From Amycolatopsis circi (GTDB lineage: Bacteria; Actinomycetota; Actinomycetes; Mycobacteriales; Pseudonocardiaceae): a stretch of DNA of 59,485 bases. Below the pieces are notes generated by a model. It was not told where the DNA came from. It did not search any database and saw only the letters and a list, made by a program, of their open reading frames with translations. Numbering within the stretch: the first letter of the stretch is position 1; every line of letters starts with the position of its first letter. The translations under genes and the position numbers were made by a program. The DNA lies in contig NZ_PQIA01000044.1 in the NCBI RefSeq assembly GCF_003385235.1, positions 1-59,485 of the forward strand, in the 5' to 3' direction. Below are positions 16,709 to 27,500 of the stretch, piece after piece.

Positions 16709-17974
16709 GTGCGAAAGCTGACCCGGCGCCCGGCCGTTGCCGCGCTCGCCGCCGCATTCCTGTTACTGGCGGCCGCGTGCGGTTCCTCCGCGTCCTCGGG
16801 AAAGATCACGCTCAGCGTGGCGACCTTCGGCGAGTTCGGCTACGCGCCGCTGTTCGAGCAGTACCAGAAAGACCATCCCAACGTCGAGATCCGCAGCCGG
16901 GTCACCGATTTCGACACGCATTTCAAGAGCCTCGCCACGCAGCTGGCGGCCGGTCGCGGAGCAGCCGACGTCGTCGCGGTCGAGGAGCAGTACATCCCGA
17001 AGTACATCCGGGCCAAGGACAAATTCGTCAACCTGGCCGAATTCGGTGCGGACAAGCTGAAACAGCAGTGGGCGCCGTGGAAGTGGGCACAGGGCACCGC
17101 GGGCGATTACGTCTTCGGGCTCGGCACCGACATGGGCAGCCTCGCGATGTGCTACCGCCGGGATCTGTTCCAGCAGGCCGGTTTGCCCACCGACCGCAAG
17201 GCCGTCGCGGAGCTGATGCCGGACTGGGCTGGTTACGCGAAGGCCGCCGCCCGATTCACCGAAAAGCTGCCGAAGGTGAAGTTCGCCGATTCGGCGGGCA
17301 CCGTCTACACCGCGATGCTCAACCAGTCGCCGGAGAACTACTTCTCCGCCAAGGACGATTCCTACATCGCCGACAAGAACCCCAGCGTGCGCAACGCGTT
17401 CCAATTGTCCGGCGGTCTCGCACAAGCCCGCGAAACGGCCGGCGCGACCACGTACACGCAGGCCTGGAACGTCGCGATCAAACAGGGCAGCTTCGCGACC
17501 ATCGCGTGTCCGGCGTGGATGCTCGCGCAGATCAAGGAAGCCGGCGGCGACGCGGGCAGCGGCAAATGGGACGTCACGACGGTGCCGGGCAACAGCGGTA
17601 ACCAGGGCGGTTCCTTCCTCGCCGTGCCGAAGCAGAGCGCGCACCCGAAGGAAGCCTACGATCTCGCGCAGTGGCTGACCGCGCCCGCACAGCAGAAACG
17701 GCTTTTCCTTTCCGACGGAATCCTGCCGAGCGAACCGAGCGTCTATCAGGATCCGCAGGTCGTCGCACACACCGACCCCTATTTCTCGAACGCTCCGGTC
17801 GGCCGGATCTACGCGGCGTCGGCGGAGAAGCTGCGACCGAATTACCGCGGCCTGCACGACGCTGACGTGCGTCCCGAATTCGGCCGCGCGCTCGGCCGGA
17901 TCGAGGACGGGACCGAGAACGTCGAGCAGGCGTGGGCCGACGCGGTCCGGATGGGCCGCGACGCGATCAAGTAG
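16709..17974 (+). CDS. Sugar-binding lipoprotein of a second CUT1 ABC transporter
   Basis: A 421-aa extracellular binding protein. GTG 16709 follows AAGGA at about 10 nt. The signal peptide ends in LLLAAAC, lipidated Cys24 or so. It is clearly paralogous to the CebE-like protein: LSVATFGEFGYAPLF, GTDMGSLAMCYRRDLF, IACPAWMLAQIKEAG, PKQSAHPKEAYDLAQWL. The ligand is probably a beta-linked disaccharide or amino sugar, since the divergent neighbour is a NagZ-like hydrolase, but this is inference. It is not preceded by a CebR box. Confidence 0.85.
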   Translation: MRKLTRRPAVAALAAAFLLLAAACGSSASSGKITLSVATFGEFGYAPLFEQYQKDHPNVEIRSRVTDFDTHFKSLATQLAAGRGAADVVAVEEQYIPKYIRAKDKFVNLAEFGADKLKQQWAPWKWAQGTAGDYVFGLGTDMGSLAMCYRRDLFQQAGLPTDRKAVAELMPDWAGYAKAAARFTEKLPKVKFADSAGTVYTAMLNQSPENYFSAKDDSYIADKNPSVRNAFQLSGGLAQARETAGATTYTQAWNVAIKQGSFATIACPAWMLAQIKEAGGDAGSGKWDVTTVPGNSGNQGGSFLAVPKQSAHPKEAYDLAQWLTAPAQQKRLFLSDGILPSEPSVYQDPQVVAHTDPYFSNAPVGRIYAASAEKLRPNYRGLHDADVRPEFGRALGRIEDGTENVEQAWADAVRMGRDAIK

Positions 17975-17979
17975 CTGTC

Positions 17980-18864
17980 GTGGACCGGAAGCTCACCCCC
18001 TACGCCTTCATTCTGCCGTTCTTTGTCCTTTTTGGAGTGTTCGGCGCGTTCCCGCTGCTGTACACGTCGTGGGTTTCGCTGCACCGGTGGGATTTGCTTT
18101 CCGGCCAGGAAGGCGGCCTCGGCTTCTCCAATTACGTCGAGCTGTTCGGTGATCCGCGGTTCTACAACGCGCTTTTCAACACCGTCAGCATCTTCCTGCT
18201 CGCCGCGATTCCGCAGTTCTTCCTGGCGCTCGGCATCGCTGCCCTGCTGAACCGGCCACTGCGCGCGGCGACCTGGTGGCGGGCCGGGCTTTTACTGCCG
18301 AACCTGGTGTCCGTGGTCGCGGTTGGGCTGGTGTTCGCGCAGCTGTACAGCTCGGGCTACGGCGTGGTCAACGAGGTGCTCGGCTGGTTCGGGGTGCCGC
18401 CGGTGTCTTGGCAGTCGCACCAATGGTCGTCGCATCTCGCGGTGGCGAGCATGGTGATGTGGCGCTGGACCGGCTACAACGCGCTGATCTACCTGGCCGC
18501 GATGCAAGCGGTGCCACAGGATCTGTACGAGGCCGCCGCACTCGACGGCGCTTCGCGATGGCGGTCGTTCTGGTCGATCACCGTGCCCGGCATCCGGCCG
18601 ACGATCGCCTTCACCGCCGTCGCAGGCACGGTCAACGGGCTTCAATTGTTCGCCGAACCACAACTGTTCGACGCCACGGGAAACGGCGGCGCAGGTGGCA
18701 ACGACCGGCAATTCCAGACCCTCACGATGTATCTGTACGAAAAAGGCTTCGGCAAATTCGACGCCGGATACGCGGCGGCCTTGTCGTGGGTGATGTTCCT
18801 GATCTGCCTGGTGTTCGCGGTCTTCAACTACCGGCTGGTCCGCCGGTTCGTGGGTGCACCGTGA
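17980..18864 (+). CDS. Sugar ABC transporter permease (MalF type)
   Basis: A 294-aa permease with six predicted helices (first: YAFILPFFVLFGVFGAF). The EAA loop reads EAAALDGASRWRSFW. GTG 17980 begins 5 nt after the lipoprotein stop. It pairs with the next gene to form the membrane channel. The closest relative in the window is the CebF-like permease, which supports duplication of a whole transporter module. Confidence 0.86.
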   Translation: MDRKLTPYAFILPFFVLFGVFGAFPLLYTSWVSLHRWDLLSGQEGGLGFSNYVELFGDPRFYNALFNTVSIFLLAAIPQFFLALGIAALLNRPLRAATWWRAGLLLPNLVSVVAVGLVFAQLYSSGYGVVNEVLGWFGVPPVSWQSHQWSSHLAVASMVMWRWTGYNALIYLAAMQAVPQDLYEAAALDGASRWRSFWSITVPGIRPTIAFTAVAGTVNGLQLFAEPQLFDATGNGGAGGNDRQFQTLTMYLYEKGFGKFDAGYAAALSWVMFLICLVFAVFNYRLVRRFVGAP

Positions 18865-19688
18865 TCCGCCGGGGCCGAGCCGGGGCCTGGGTGTACGCGG
18901 TCCTCGTGGGGCTGGTCGCCGCGTCGCTATTCCCGCTGTACTGGTCGTTCGTCGTGTCCACTCGGGACAACGCGGCGATCGGCGAGACCTCGCCCCTGCT
19001 GCTGCCCGGCGGCCACCTCTTCGACAACATCCAGCGCGTCTTCACCACCGTCGATTTCTGGCTGGCGATCGGCAATTCGCTGATCGTCGCGACGACGGTG
19101 ATGGTGTCCAATGTGGTCCTGTCCAGTTTCGCCGGGTTTTCCTTCGCCCGGCTCCGGTTCCGCGGCCGCAACACGCTGTTCCTCCTGGTGGTCGGTTCGG
19201 CGATGGTGCCCGCCCAGCTGGGCGTCGTCCCGCTTTACCTGGTGGTGAGCGACTTCGGCTGGTACGGCCGCCTCGAAGCGGTGATCGTGCCCGCGCTGGT
19301 GAGCGCGTTCGGCGTGTTCTGGATGCGCCAGGCCTGCGAGGGTTCGATCGACCAGGACCTGGTCGACGCGGCCACTGTGGACGGAGCGTCGGTGCTGCGC
19401 ACGTTCTGGCACGTGGCAGTTCCGGCGATCCGTCCACAAGCGACTGTCCTGGCCATGGTGACCTTCCTCGGCGCGTGGAACGACTACTTCTGGCCGTTAG
19501 TGGTGCTCGATCCGGCGCAGACGCCGACCGTGCAAGTGGTCCTGTCTCAGCTGGCCAGCGGCTACTTCACCGACTACGCCTTGATGCTGACGGGGGCGAC
19601 GCTGGGCGTACTGCCGGTGATCGTGCTGTTCCTGTTGCTGGGGCGGAACCTGGTGCGCAGCATCTCCACTGGGCTCAAGACCTCGTGA
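18861..19688 (+). CDS. Sugar ABC transporter permease (MalG type)
   Basis: A 275-aa permease whose GTG (18861) overlaps the stop of the upstream gene (GTGA). The loop DAATVDGASVLRTFW is the EAA motif, with Asp instead of Glu at its first position. Its C-terminus is LLLGRNLVRSISTGLKTS. As in the ceb locus, no ATPase gene follows, so a shared MsiK-like ATPase is expected. A hairpin directly after the stop probably ends the operon. Confidence 0.86.
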   Translation: MIRRGRAGAWVYAVLVGLVAASLFPLYWSFVVSTRDNAAIGETSPLLLPGGHLFDNIQRVFTTVDFWLAIGNSLIVATTVMVSNVVLSSFAGFSFARLRFRGRNTLFLLVVGSAMVPAQLGVVPLYLVVSDFGWYGRLEAVIVPALVSAFGVFWMRQACEGSIDQDLVDAATVDGASVLRTFWHVAVPAIRPQATVLAMVTFLGAWNDYFWPLVVLDPAQTPTVQVVLSQLASGYFTDYALMLTGATLGVLPVIVLFLLLGRNLVRSISTGLKTS

Positions 19689-19726
19689 GTGCTAATACCG
19701 GTTAGAACCGGCATAGGCACTCACGA
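19683..19726. terminator. Bidirectional hairpin terminator
   Basis: Arms 19683-19703 and 19706-19726 pair over 21 nt with three mismatches around a 2-nt loop. The hairpin covers the stop codons of both convergent genes (ends at 19,688 and 19,721). Its sequence differs from the palindrome family at 11,934. Confidence 0.7.
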
Positions 19727-20797
19727 GACGTAACGCCCGAAGAACCCGGCAATGGCCCCCCGCTGCACGCCGATGCTCACCCGAGGATCGATCGTCCCGA
19801 TCCGCGTCTGCTGCACCTTCGGATCGACCGGCACCCGCTGCGCCAGCTTAGGCAGGAACCACTGCACATCGGTGTAGCTGTAGTGCATCGCCGACGCCAA
19901 GGTGATGTCCTGCTTCGGTGCCGAAGTGCGCTCCCACAACGACTTCCAAGCCGGTGACGTCCGATGACTACGCGCCTGACCGTCGCTGGTGCTCCCGGAC
20001 GACCCCATCAACAACACCGGCCGCGACACCCCCTCCGCGCCAGCGCGAGTGAGCTGCTTGCCATCGACGTCATAAGCGAGCCAACCGTCCAAATCGGCCA
20101 CAGCGTCCACCCGAGAGTCCACTGTGGATACCTCAGCAGCGGTATCCCCACCGAACGAATGCCCGATCGCCCCGACCCGGCTCAGATCCATCGACTGCCC
20201 GAGCCCCGGAATACCCGGCAACCGATCAAGAGTGAACCGGACATCCGCGACCCGCGTGCGCATCCCCGCGACCAGGCCCTTGCTCTGCTGAGAGAACACC
20301 ACGCGCCCGTCAGGAAACACGACGAACGGCGCCTCACCGGTGTGGTCGATGGTCACCACGATGTACCCGCGGCTGGCGAGATCCTCGGCCGTCGCGCTGC
20401 CCAGCGCCCGCAGCGAAGCCCAGCCCGGCGAGTACACGACCACCGGCCACCGACCCTGCACCGGCGCGTTCGCCCGCGCGTGCGTCTCGACGGCCGCCCA
20501 GTCGACCTTGCCGGTCGGCAACCCCAGAGCCGGTGCCGCACCCTGATCGAAGTACGGCGCGGCCTTAGCTGACAGATATCTCGCCTTCGGGCCAGAACCG
20601 GGCCGAGTGGGGTACCAGACGCTGATCATCAGCTCCCGGTTCCGCGCCTGGTCGACGAGGTGGACGTCGCGTTCGCCGATCGCGTGCGGTCCGGACGGGG
20701 TGGGAAGCTCGAAGGTGACCGCGGAGTCAGCCGCGGCGGGCGCGGCGCCCAAGGCGGTGACGAGTAGTGCGGCGGCGAGGACAGTTCGGAAGCGCAT
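19721..20797 (-). CDS. Secreted alpha/beta hydrolase (PAF-acetylhydrolase-like)
   Basis: A 358-aa protein with a clear Sec signal (LAAALLVTALGAAPAAA). The nucleophile elbow is GHSFGG, with AIGERDVHLVDQARNRELMISVWYP-like N-terminal layout typical of platelet-activating-factor acetylhydrolase/dienelactone-hydrolase-like secreted esterases. The oxyanion strand is WPVVVYSPG and the probable His lies in SAMHYSYTD. It is convergent with the sugar transporter and has no evident functional link to it. Substrate unknown. Confidence 0.78.
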   Translation of the reverse strand: MRFRTVLAAALLVTALGAAPAAADSAVTFELPTPSGPHAIGERDVHLVDQARNRELMISVWYPTRPGSGPKARYLSAKAAPYFDQGAAPALGLPTGKVDWAAVETHARANAPVQGRWPVVVYSPGWASLRALGSATAEDLASRGYIVVTIDHTGEAPFVVFPDGRVVFSQQSKGLVAGMRTRVADVRFTLDRLPGIPGLGQSMDLSRVGAIGHSFGGDTAAEVSTVDSRVDAVADLDGWLAYDVDGKQLTRAGAEGVSRPVLLMGSSGSTSDGQARSHRTSPAWKSLWERTSAPKQDITLASAMHYSYTDVQWFLPKLAQRVPVDPKVQQTRIGTIDPRVSIGVQRGAIAGFFGRYVS

Positions 20798-20866
20798 GCC
20801 GGAACTCTGCCGGTTTGCCCGGGATGCCCGCGCCTGCCGATCGGCCTCAGCGACCCCCGACTTTCG

Positions 20867-23800
20867 TCAACCCGTCCGTCGCGCCACGGTGGTCGCCAGC
20901 TCGCTCCGCGACGGCGCGTCCAGCTTCCCGAGCAACCGCACGACGTGCGCCTGGACCGTCCGGCGCGGAATGCGCAGCTCCGTCGCGATCTCCGGATTGG
21001 ACCGGCCAGCGGCGACGAGCCGGGCGATCCGGACTTCCAGCGTCGACAGCGATTCCCAGCCGTGCTCAGGCCGCGCCGACGCCAGCGAAGCCCCGCGCTG
21101 CACGCCGAACGCCTGCAACCGCGTCTCGGCGTGCTCCAGATTCCACGCTGCCGAAAGTTCGGTGTACAGCGAGGCTGCCTCATCGAACGCGGCCTGCGCG
21201 GCGTCCAACCGGCCGACCCGGGCGAGTAGCACCGCCGCATCCTCCAACGCACTGGCCAGCTCCGGTTTCCGCCCCACCGCGCGGAAATGCTCCACCGTTC
21301 GCAGCACCGGCTCCGGATCCTCATCCAGCAACCCGCGACACCATTCAGCGGCCGCGAACGCCCGCGCCGGTTCGAGTTCCTTCTCCGCCTCTTCGACGCA
21401 CACCGCCAGCGCCCGCTCCGCCGCGGCTCGGTCGCCTGCCGCCAACGCGATCTGCGCGAACTGCGGCAACCACTGATGCCGCAACATCATCTGCGCGTAC
21501 GTCGGGTTCAGAATCGGCTCGAACACGGTGATCGCCTTCTGCAGATCACCTCTCTGATAGGCGACAAGCGCGTGCGCGGCAAGCAAAAAGTCGAAACTTT
21601 CCCGCTCGGCACTGGTCGCGGGCGCGTGTTCCTCCGCCGCGTCCAGCAGTGCAGCCGCTTGTGCGCGTTCACCCCGCCGCGCCGCGATGAGCGCCGCGAC
21701 CCCGTGCAGCAGCAACGCCGCGGCACCCGGTTCGCGCAGGCCGAAGAAGGTGATCGCCGGACCGTCCTCGGTGACGGTGTCCAGCTCCACCAGCGCTTCG
21801 TCCCACCGGCCTTCCCAATACCGGTGCACCGCGACGGAAACCTGCAGCCCGCTCGGCATGCTGTGCCGCCGCGTCACCTCGGCGGCCTCCTGCAGCGTGC
21901 GGTTCGCGTCGTCCAGCCGGTCGAGGTTCTGCAGCGTGAAGACGCGGTTGTCCAGCAGATCAAGGTGCAGATCGGCCAGTTCGTGCTCGTCGCCGACGGC
22001 CGCGAGCGCCTCGTCGACGTGTTTCAGTGCGCTGGCGTGATGCCGCCGCACGGAATCGACCAGCCACAACGTCTGCAGCGCGTGGGCGGTGAGATAGCCG
22101 TCTCCGTTCGCCTCGGCCCGGGCGCGATGCGCGTTCTCCTCCGCGACATCGAGGTCGTCGAGCCCGCCGCGCCGGAAGTTGGCGAGCAGATGGCGACCCC
22201 GGACCCGCCACAGCTCCGGAACTCCCGGGTCCTCCGCCGGATTCCCGAGCGTCTCCACCGCGAGCTGCGTGTCGCCCCGGCGAAACCGCATCGCGGACAC
22301 CACGTGCCGCATCTCCGCGGCGTGGTCCGGATCGCGAGACATCTCAAAGGCTTGCAGCGCAAGCTCTTCCGGACTCCGTTCGAGCCGGAACAACACCCGC
22401 ACCAGCGCGACCAGCAACGGTTCGCGGCGCGGATCGTCGTCCTCGATCCCGGCCAGCGCGCGCTCCAGCAGCTCGACCGCGATCAGCGGGGCCCGGTTCG
22501 ACACCGCGCTCTGGTGCTCCACCAGCCAGTCCAGCACCCACGGGTCCACAGTGGACGGAACGGCCACGAGCTGCTCGGCGACCCGCTTCACCGGCGCGCC
22601 GATCTTGGCCAGCGCTTCGGCGGCCTGCCGATGCTGCGCGGCCCGGGTTTCCGGCGGCAGATGGTGGTACAACGTCTGGCGCAGCAACGGAAGCCGGAAC
22701 GCGAGCTGGGTTCCGGTGTCGAGCAGGATGTTGTCCGCCACGGCCGCTTCGAGCGGTCCGAGCAGGTCCGACGGCCGCTGTCCGAGCACCGCCGCGATGT
22801 CGCCGACCCCGAACTCCATGCCGAGGATCGCGCCCCAGCCCAGCACGTGCCGGGTCTGCGCGGGCAGCAGCTCCAGCCGCCGGTTGACCGCCGCGACGAT
22901 CGACTCCGGCGGCTCGAACCGCAGCGGATCCGGGACGTCGGCGAGCCCGTCGCGCTGTTCGACCGCGCCCGAGTGCACCAGCGCGTCCAGCATTTCCTTG
23001 AGGTACAACGGATTGCCGCCGGCGCGCGCGGTCAGGTCCCGCAGCCGCGGTCCGGGGTCAGCGCCGATCTGCCGCTGCAGCAGGCACAGGACGTCGTCCT
23101 CGCCGAGCGGGCCGAGGTCGAGCACAACCCCGTCGCGCGTCTCGACGCCACGGCGCAGCTGGGTCATCTCCGGCCGCTCCGGTGCCGGTCGCGTCGCGGC
23201 GACCAGCAGCAACGGCAGCTGCCGGGCGGCCGCGGACAGCCGATGCCACACCAGCACGCTCGACTCGTCCGCCCATTGCAGGTCGTCGACCACGAGCAGC
23301 AGCGGCGATTCGGCGCACAGTTCGTCGACGAGTGCCAGCAGCCGGTCGACCGAATCCAGCACCGGGTCGCCGACCCGCCGCACCGGTTCCTCGCTGCTCA
23401 ACGCGACGCGCGCCCGGCGTGGATCCGGCGAATGCGGGTCGATCGCCAGGCATTCGTGCATGACCTGCAAGGGAAACCGCATGCTCAGCTCGTCCGCGGT
23501 GACCCAGGCGACCTGCAGGCCACCGGCGTCGCCGAACGCGTGCGCCAGCAGTTCCGACTTCCCGATCCCGGCTTCGCCCTCGATCCACACCGCCCGGCCC
23601 CGGCCCGCGCGGACCCCGTCGAGCAGCTGGTGCAGCTTGCCGACCTCGGCTTCCCGGCCGAGCAACGGATCCCGCGGCGCACGCACGACCGGCTCGGGCA
23701 TCGCCGGTCGCCGCAGATCCAGCGCCGGGTCCTCGGCGAGCACGCGCTGGTGCAGATCGCGCAGCCCCGGCCCGGGCTCCACGCCCAGCTCCGCGCGGAT

Positions 23801-24487
23801 CGTGCTGCGCGCGTCGCGGAACACGTCGAGCGCGTCGGAATGCCGTCCGCTGCGGTAAAGCGCGAGCATCAGCGACGCCCGCAACGATTCGCGCAGCGGA
23901 TACTCGGCGGTGAGCGCGGTCAGCTCGGCGATGATCTCCTGATGGCCGCCCATTTCCAGCCTGCTGCGGGCAGCGCGGTCCAGCGTGTCCAACCGCAGCT
24001 CAGCCAGGTAAGCGCGATGCCGCTCGGCGAAGTTGCCGGGCACCCCGGACAGCGCTTCGCCGTGCCACAGCTTGAGCGCAGCACTGAATTCGGCCACCGC
24101 CCGGTTGTGCGCCCCGGCCTCGGCCTCGCGTTTGCCGTCTTCCCGGTGCTGCTCGAACTTCGCCGCGTCCAGCGCTTCCGGCGCGAGGTCGAGCGTGTAG
24201 CCGGTCGGGCCGGACCCGAGCACGGTCGACGCGGACCAGCGGGTGCGCTCGGGCTCAAGTGCGCGGCGCAGTCCGGAAATATACGTGTGCACGCTGCCTT
24301 CGACACTGGCTGGCGGCGACTCGCCCCACACACCCGCGATCAGTTCGGCGCGCGGCACCGGGCGTCCGGCAGCGACCGCCAGCATGGCGAAGACCGCCCG
24401 CTGCCGCGCGGGCCCGAGCGAGATTTCGGTCGTCCCGCGCCAGGCGCGCAGCGGGCCGAGCACCGTCACCCGCAAATCCCCTGGCAT
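20867..24487 (-). CDS. Giant SARP/AfsR-type regulator with C-terminal LuxR domain
   Basis: A 1,206-aa transcription factor. OmpR-like winged helix at residues 5-95 (LGPLRAW, then GSVHTYISGLRRAL), bacterial transcriptional activation domain to about 250, AAA+ ATPase with intact Walker A (GEAGIGKS, 304-311) and Walker B (LLLVVDDLQWAD), a long helical TPR-like region, and a NarL/LuxR helix-turn-helix at the end (LEVRIARLVAAGRSNPEIA, then RRTVQAHVVRLLGKL). It thus joins SARP and LAL architectures. Start: ATG 24487 is used; GTG 24469 has a better ribosome site (AGGGGA at 7 nt) and may be the true one. It follows a paralog in tandem. Such proteins usually activate secondary-metabolite or developmental genes. 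Confidence 0.85.
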   Translation of the reverse strand: MPGDLRVTVLGPLRAWRGTTEISLGPARQRAVFAMLAVAAGRPVPRAELIAGVWGESPPASVEGSVHTYISGLRRALEPERTRWSASTVLGSGPTGYTLDLAPEALDAAKFEQHREDGKREAEAGAHNRAVAEFSAALKLWHGEALSGVPGNFAERHRAYLAELRLDTLDRAARSRLEMGGHQEIIAELTALTAEYPLRESLRASLMLALYRSGRHSDALDVFRDARSTIRAELGVEPGPGLRDLHQRVLAEDPALDLRRPAMPEPVVRAPRDPLLGREAEVGKLHQLLDGVRAGRGRAVWIEGEAGIGKSELLAHAFGDAGGLQVAWVTADELSMRFPLQVMHECLAIDPHSPDPRRARVALSSEEPVRRVGDPVLDSVDRLLALVDELCAESPLLLVVDDLQWADESSVLVWHRLSAAARQLPLLLVAATRPAPERPEMTQLRRGVETRDGVVLDLGPLGEDDVLCLLQRQIGADPGPRLRDLTARAGGNPLYLKEMLDALVHSGAVEQRDGLADVPDPLRFEPPESIVAAVNRRLELLPAQTRHVLGWGAILGMEFGVGDIAAVLGQRPSDLLGPLEAAVADNILLDTGTQLAFRLPLLRQTLYHHLPPETRAAQHRQAAEALAKIGAPVKRVAEQLVAVPSTVDPWVLDWLVEHQSAVSNRAPLIAVELLERALAGIEDDDPRREPLLVALVRVLFRLERSPEELALQAFEMSRDPDHAAEMRHVVSAMRFRRGDTQLAVETLGNPAEDPGVPELWRVRGRHLLANFRRGGLDDLDVAEENAHRARAEANGDGYLTAHALQTLWLVDSVRRHHASALKHVDEALAAVGDEHELADLHLDLLDNRVFTLQNLDRLDDANRTLQEAAEVTRRHSMPSGLQVSVAVHRYWEGRWDEALVELDTVTEDGPAITFFGLREPGAAALLLHGVAALIAARRGERAQAAALLDAAEEHAPATSAERESFDFLLAAHALVAYQRGDLQKAITVFEPILNPTYAQMMLRHQWLPQFAQIALAAGDRAAAERALAVCVEEAEKELEPARAFAAAEWCRGLLDEDPEPVLRTVEHFRAVGRKPELASALEDAAVLLARVGRLDAAQAAFDEAASLYTELSAAWNLEHAETRLQAFGVQRGASLASARPEHGWESLSTLEVRIARLVAAGRSNPEIATELRIPRRTVQAHVVRLLGKLDAPSRSELATTVARRTG

Positions 24488-24551
24488 GCCGTTCCATTCG
24501 CCGTGTTGACCGAGTTTACCGCCTCGATCATGGACCCGAGTCCACCCCGGT

Positions 24552-27500
24552 TCACTCTCCTGCCGCACGCGCGCGGACCGGGCTGGCCCGCCGGATGCCG
24601 TACGGCTGCATCCGCGTCTCGGCCCGCCGCACGTCCCAAGCCGCGCCGACCGAGGTGTAGCTGGTGAGTGCCGCGAGGAAAGCCGTGCGCGCCTCGTCGA
24701 GACGGCGGTACTCGGCGAGCAGGATCGCGGCGTCCTCGCTGGCGCGCGCGTGCTTGAGCATCCGGCCGGCGGACTCGTAGTGCGTGGCGGCGCCGAGGAT
24801 CGCGTCCGGATCCGCGGTCACCAGGCCCCGGCAGTGCGCGGTCGCCGCAGTGTGCGACGGCGGTGTGTCGTACCCGCTGGTGTCGCCCATCAGCCGCAGC
24901 GCGCGGAACGCGTGCGGCAGGTCGCCGAGCTGCATGGCGAGCCGGGCGAGGTCCGGCAGCCATTGCTGGCGCGCCGCGGGCGGGTAGTTCTGATCGAGCA
25001 GCGGCAGCAGCGCGGCGAGGGCGGCGTCCGGCTCGCCTTCCAATTCGGCGAGTTGGGCGCGCGCGGCGAGCAGATAGTCGCCGCCGTTCGGTTCGAGATC
25101 GTGCGGGAACTGGTGCCGGGCGGCGGCGTCGAGATGCGCGCGTGCCTCTTCCGGCTCGTCCCGATGACTCGCGATCAACGCGCCGACACCGTGCACCAGC
25201 AACGCCGATCCGGGGCTGCGCAACACATACGACGCGGTTTCCGCGCCGCCTCGGATCACCGTGTCGAGTTCGGCGAGGGCCTCGCTCCAGCGGCCGCGCC
25301 AGTAGTAATGCACCGCGCCGGCCAGGTGCATTTCGCCGGGCACCGCGCGGGTCGCGGCCAGCCTGCGCGCGGTGCTCAGGTCGGCGTCGTTGTCGAGGCC
25401 GTCCAGCACGCCCAATTCGGACAGATCCGGTGCGGCCGCTTGATGGTCGACGGCGAACCGTTCGATGGTCGCGCGCAGGGTTTCGTGCCGCCCGCGCCAC
25501 ATCTCCGGCACCTTAGGATCGGCCAGCGTACGGCGGACTTCCGAGGAGGCTTCGGCGAATTCGCCGCGGCGGTAATAGATGTAGGCGAGGATCCAGCGCA
25601 TTTCCGCGGCCTGCCTGCTGTCCTTGGTACGCGCGACGACCGACCGCGCCTCCGCCTCCGGTTCCCGGCCGAGCCAGAACAACAGCCGAGCGAGCGTGGC
25701 GGTGAGCGGTTCGCGAGCGTCGGCAGGCAGTACAGCCTGCTTGACGACCTGTTTGAGCAGGTCCACCGCGATCCGAGGCGACTGCGCGGCGACCGTGCCG
25801 ATGTGCTCGACCAGCCAGTTCGCGACCCACGGATCCACCTGCGCGGGCGCGGCGGCCAACTGCTCGGCGACGCGTTCCGCCCCGGCACCCGCTCCGTCGA
25901 GCGCCTCGGCCAGTTGCCGGTGCAACGCGACGCGCATCGCGGCCGGCGTCTTTTCGTACAACACGCGGCGCAGCAATGGATGCCGGAACGCGAGCAGATC
26001 GCCGGACTCGACCAGCACTCCCGCGGTGAGCGCTTCCTCGACCGCGGCGACGAGCGCGGTCGGCGCGCGTTCGGTGGCGATCGCGATGTCGGCGAGCGAG
26101 AATTCCTTGCCCAGCAAGGCCGCCCAGCGCAGCAGGTCGCGCGCGGAGCTGGAAAGGAAGATCAGGTACAGCGTGATCCGCGACCCGAGCGGCGACGGGA
26201 TCGAGCGGCACGAGGAACCGTCGACGATCGCGTGCGCGCCGTCGAGCAGGATCATCGAATTGGCGAGCAGAGTCTCGACGATTTCCGTGGCGTAGCGCGG
26301 ATTCCCGGCGGCGTGACTGAGCAGAAGCGAGAGCATCCGGTTCGGTGGCGCACCGGTGAGATCGGCGGAGATCTTCCGGATCTCGTTGTCCGGCAACGGT
26401 TCCAGCCGCAGCAGCGAGGTCGTGCCGGACGACAGGTCTGCGGCGAGCGCTTCGAGCGCGGCGGAGCGGGGAAGCGGGCGGCTCGCTCCGACGAGCAGCA
26501 GCGGCAGCCGCCGGGTCTCGCGGGAGAGGTGTTGCCACACCTGCAGCGTGGTGTCGTCGGCCCACTGCAGATCGTCGACCACGAGCGCGAGCGGCCCGTC
26601 CGCGCAGAGCTTCCGGACCAGCCCGAGAATGCCCTCGACCGGGTCCAGCTCCGGGTTCTCGGCGAGCGCCACCGCGAGTTCCGCACGGCGCAGGTCCGAG
26701 GCGCGCGGATGCACGCCGAGCGCGTCCAGCAGCGGACGCAGGGCAAAGCCCTGGTCGAGCGAATCGGCGGCGGCGAACAGCGCGGGGTAGCCGGTTTCGT
26801 GGGCCAGCGCGACGGTTTCGGCCAGCAGCGCGGTCCGGCCGATCCCCGGTTCGCCCTTGACCCACACCGAACGGCCGAGGCCGCCGCCGAGACCGGCGAC
26901 GGCCTCGTTGAGCAGCTGAAGCTCCTTCTCCCGCCCGACAAACGTCGCCGGGCGCGGCGGCAGCACCGGCAACGGGAAGCGCGGGACCTTCGCGACCGGC
27001 GCGGGCGTGACCGCCTGGTCGGCGGCCAGCAGCTTTTCGTAAAGCTCCCGCAGCGCTGGACCCGGCTCGGTGCCGGACGCTTCGACTAGCCGCTCGCGCA
27101 GCTCGGTATAGACGGTGAGCGCCTCGTGAGGCCGGCCCGCGCGGTCGAGTGCTCGCATGAGCAGACCGTGCAGCGGCTCGCGGAACGGGTGTTCGGCAGC
27201 GAGTTCGCCGAGCTGCGTGACGAGCCCGGCGGACTCGCCGGAGTCCATCGCCAGCTCGGCCCGGCGTTCGACAGTCGCCAGCCGGAGTTCCTCCAGCCGC
27301 ACCCGCTGCGCGGTGGCGTAATGCCCGGACAGGCATTGCAGCGGCGTGCCGTCCCACTCCGCGAGAGCCTCGTCGAGCACGCTCCGCGCCTCGGCCCGGC
27401 GTCCTTCGGCGAGCAGCCGGTTGCCGAGATCGCGCAGCGCGCTGAACCGGTGGACGTCGATCTGCTCCGGCTCGACGCAGAGCGAGTAACCGGACCCGGT

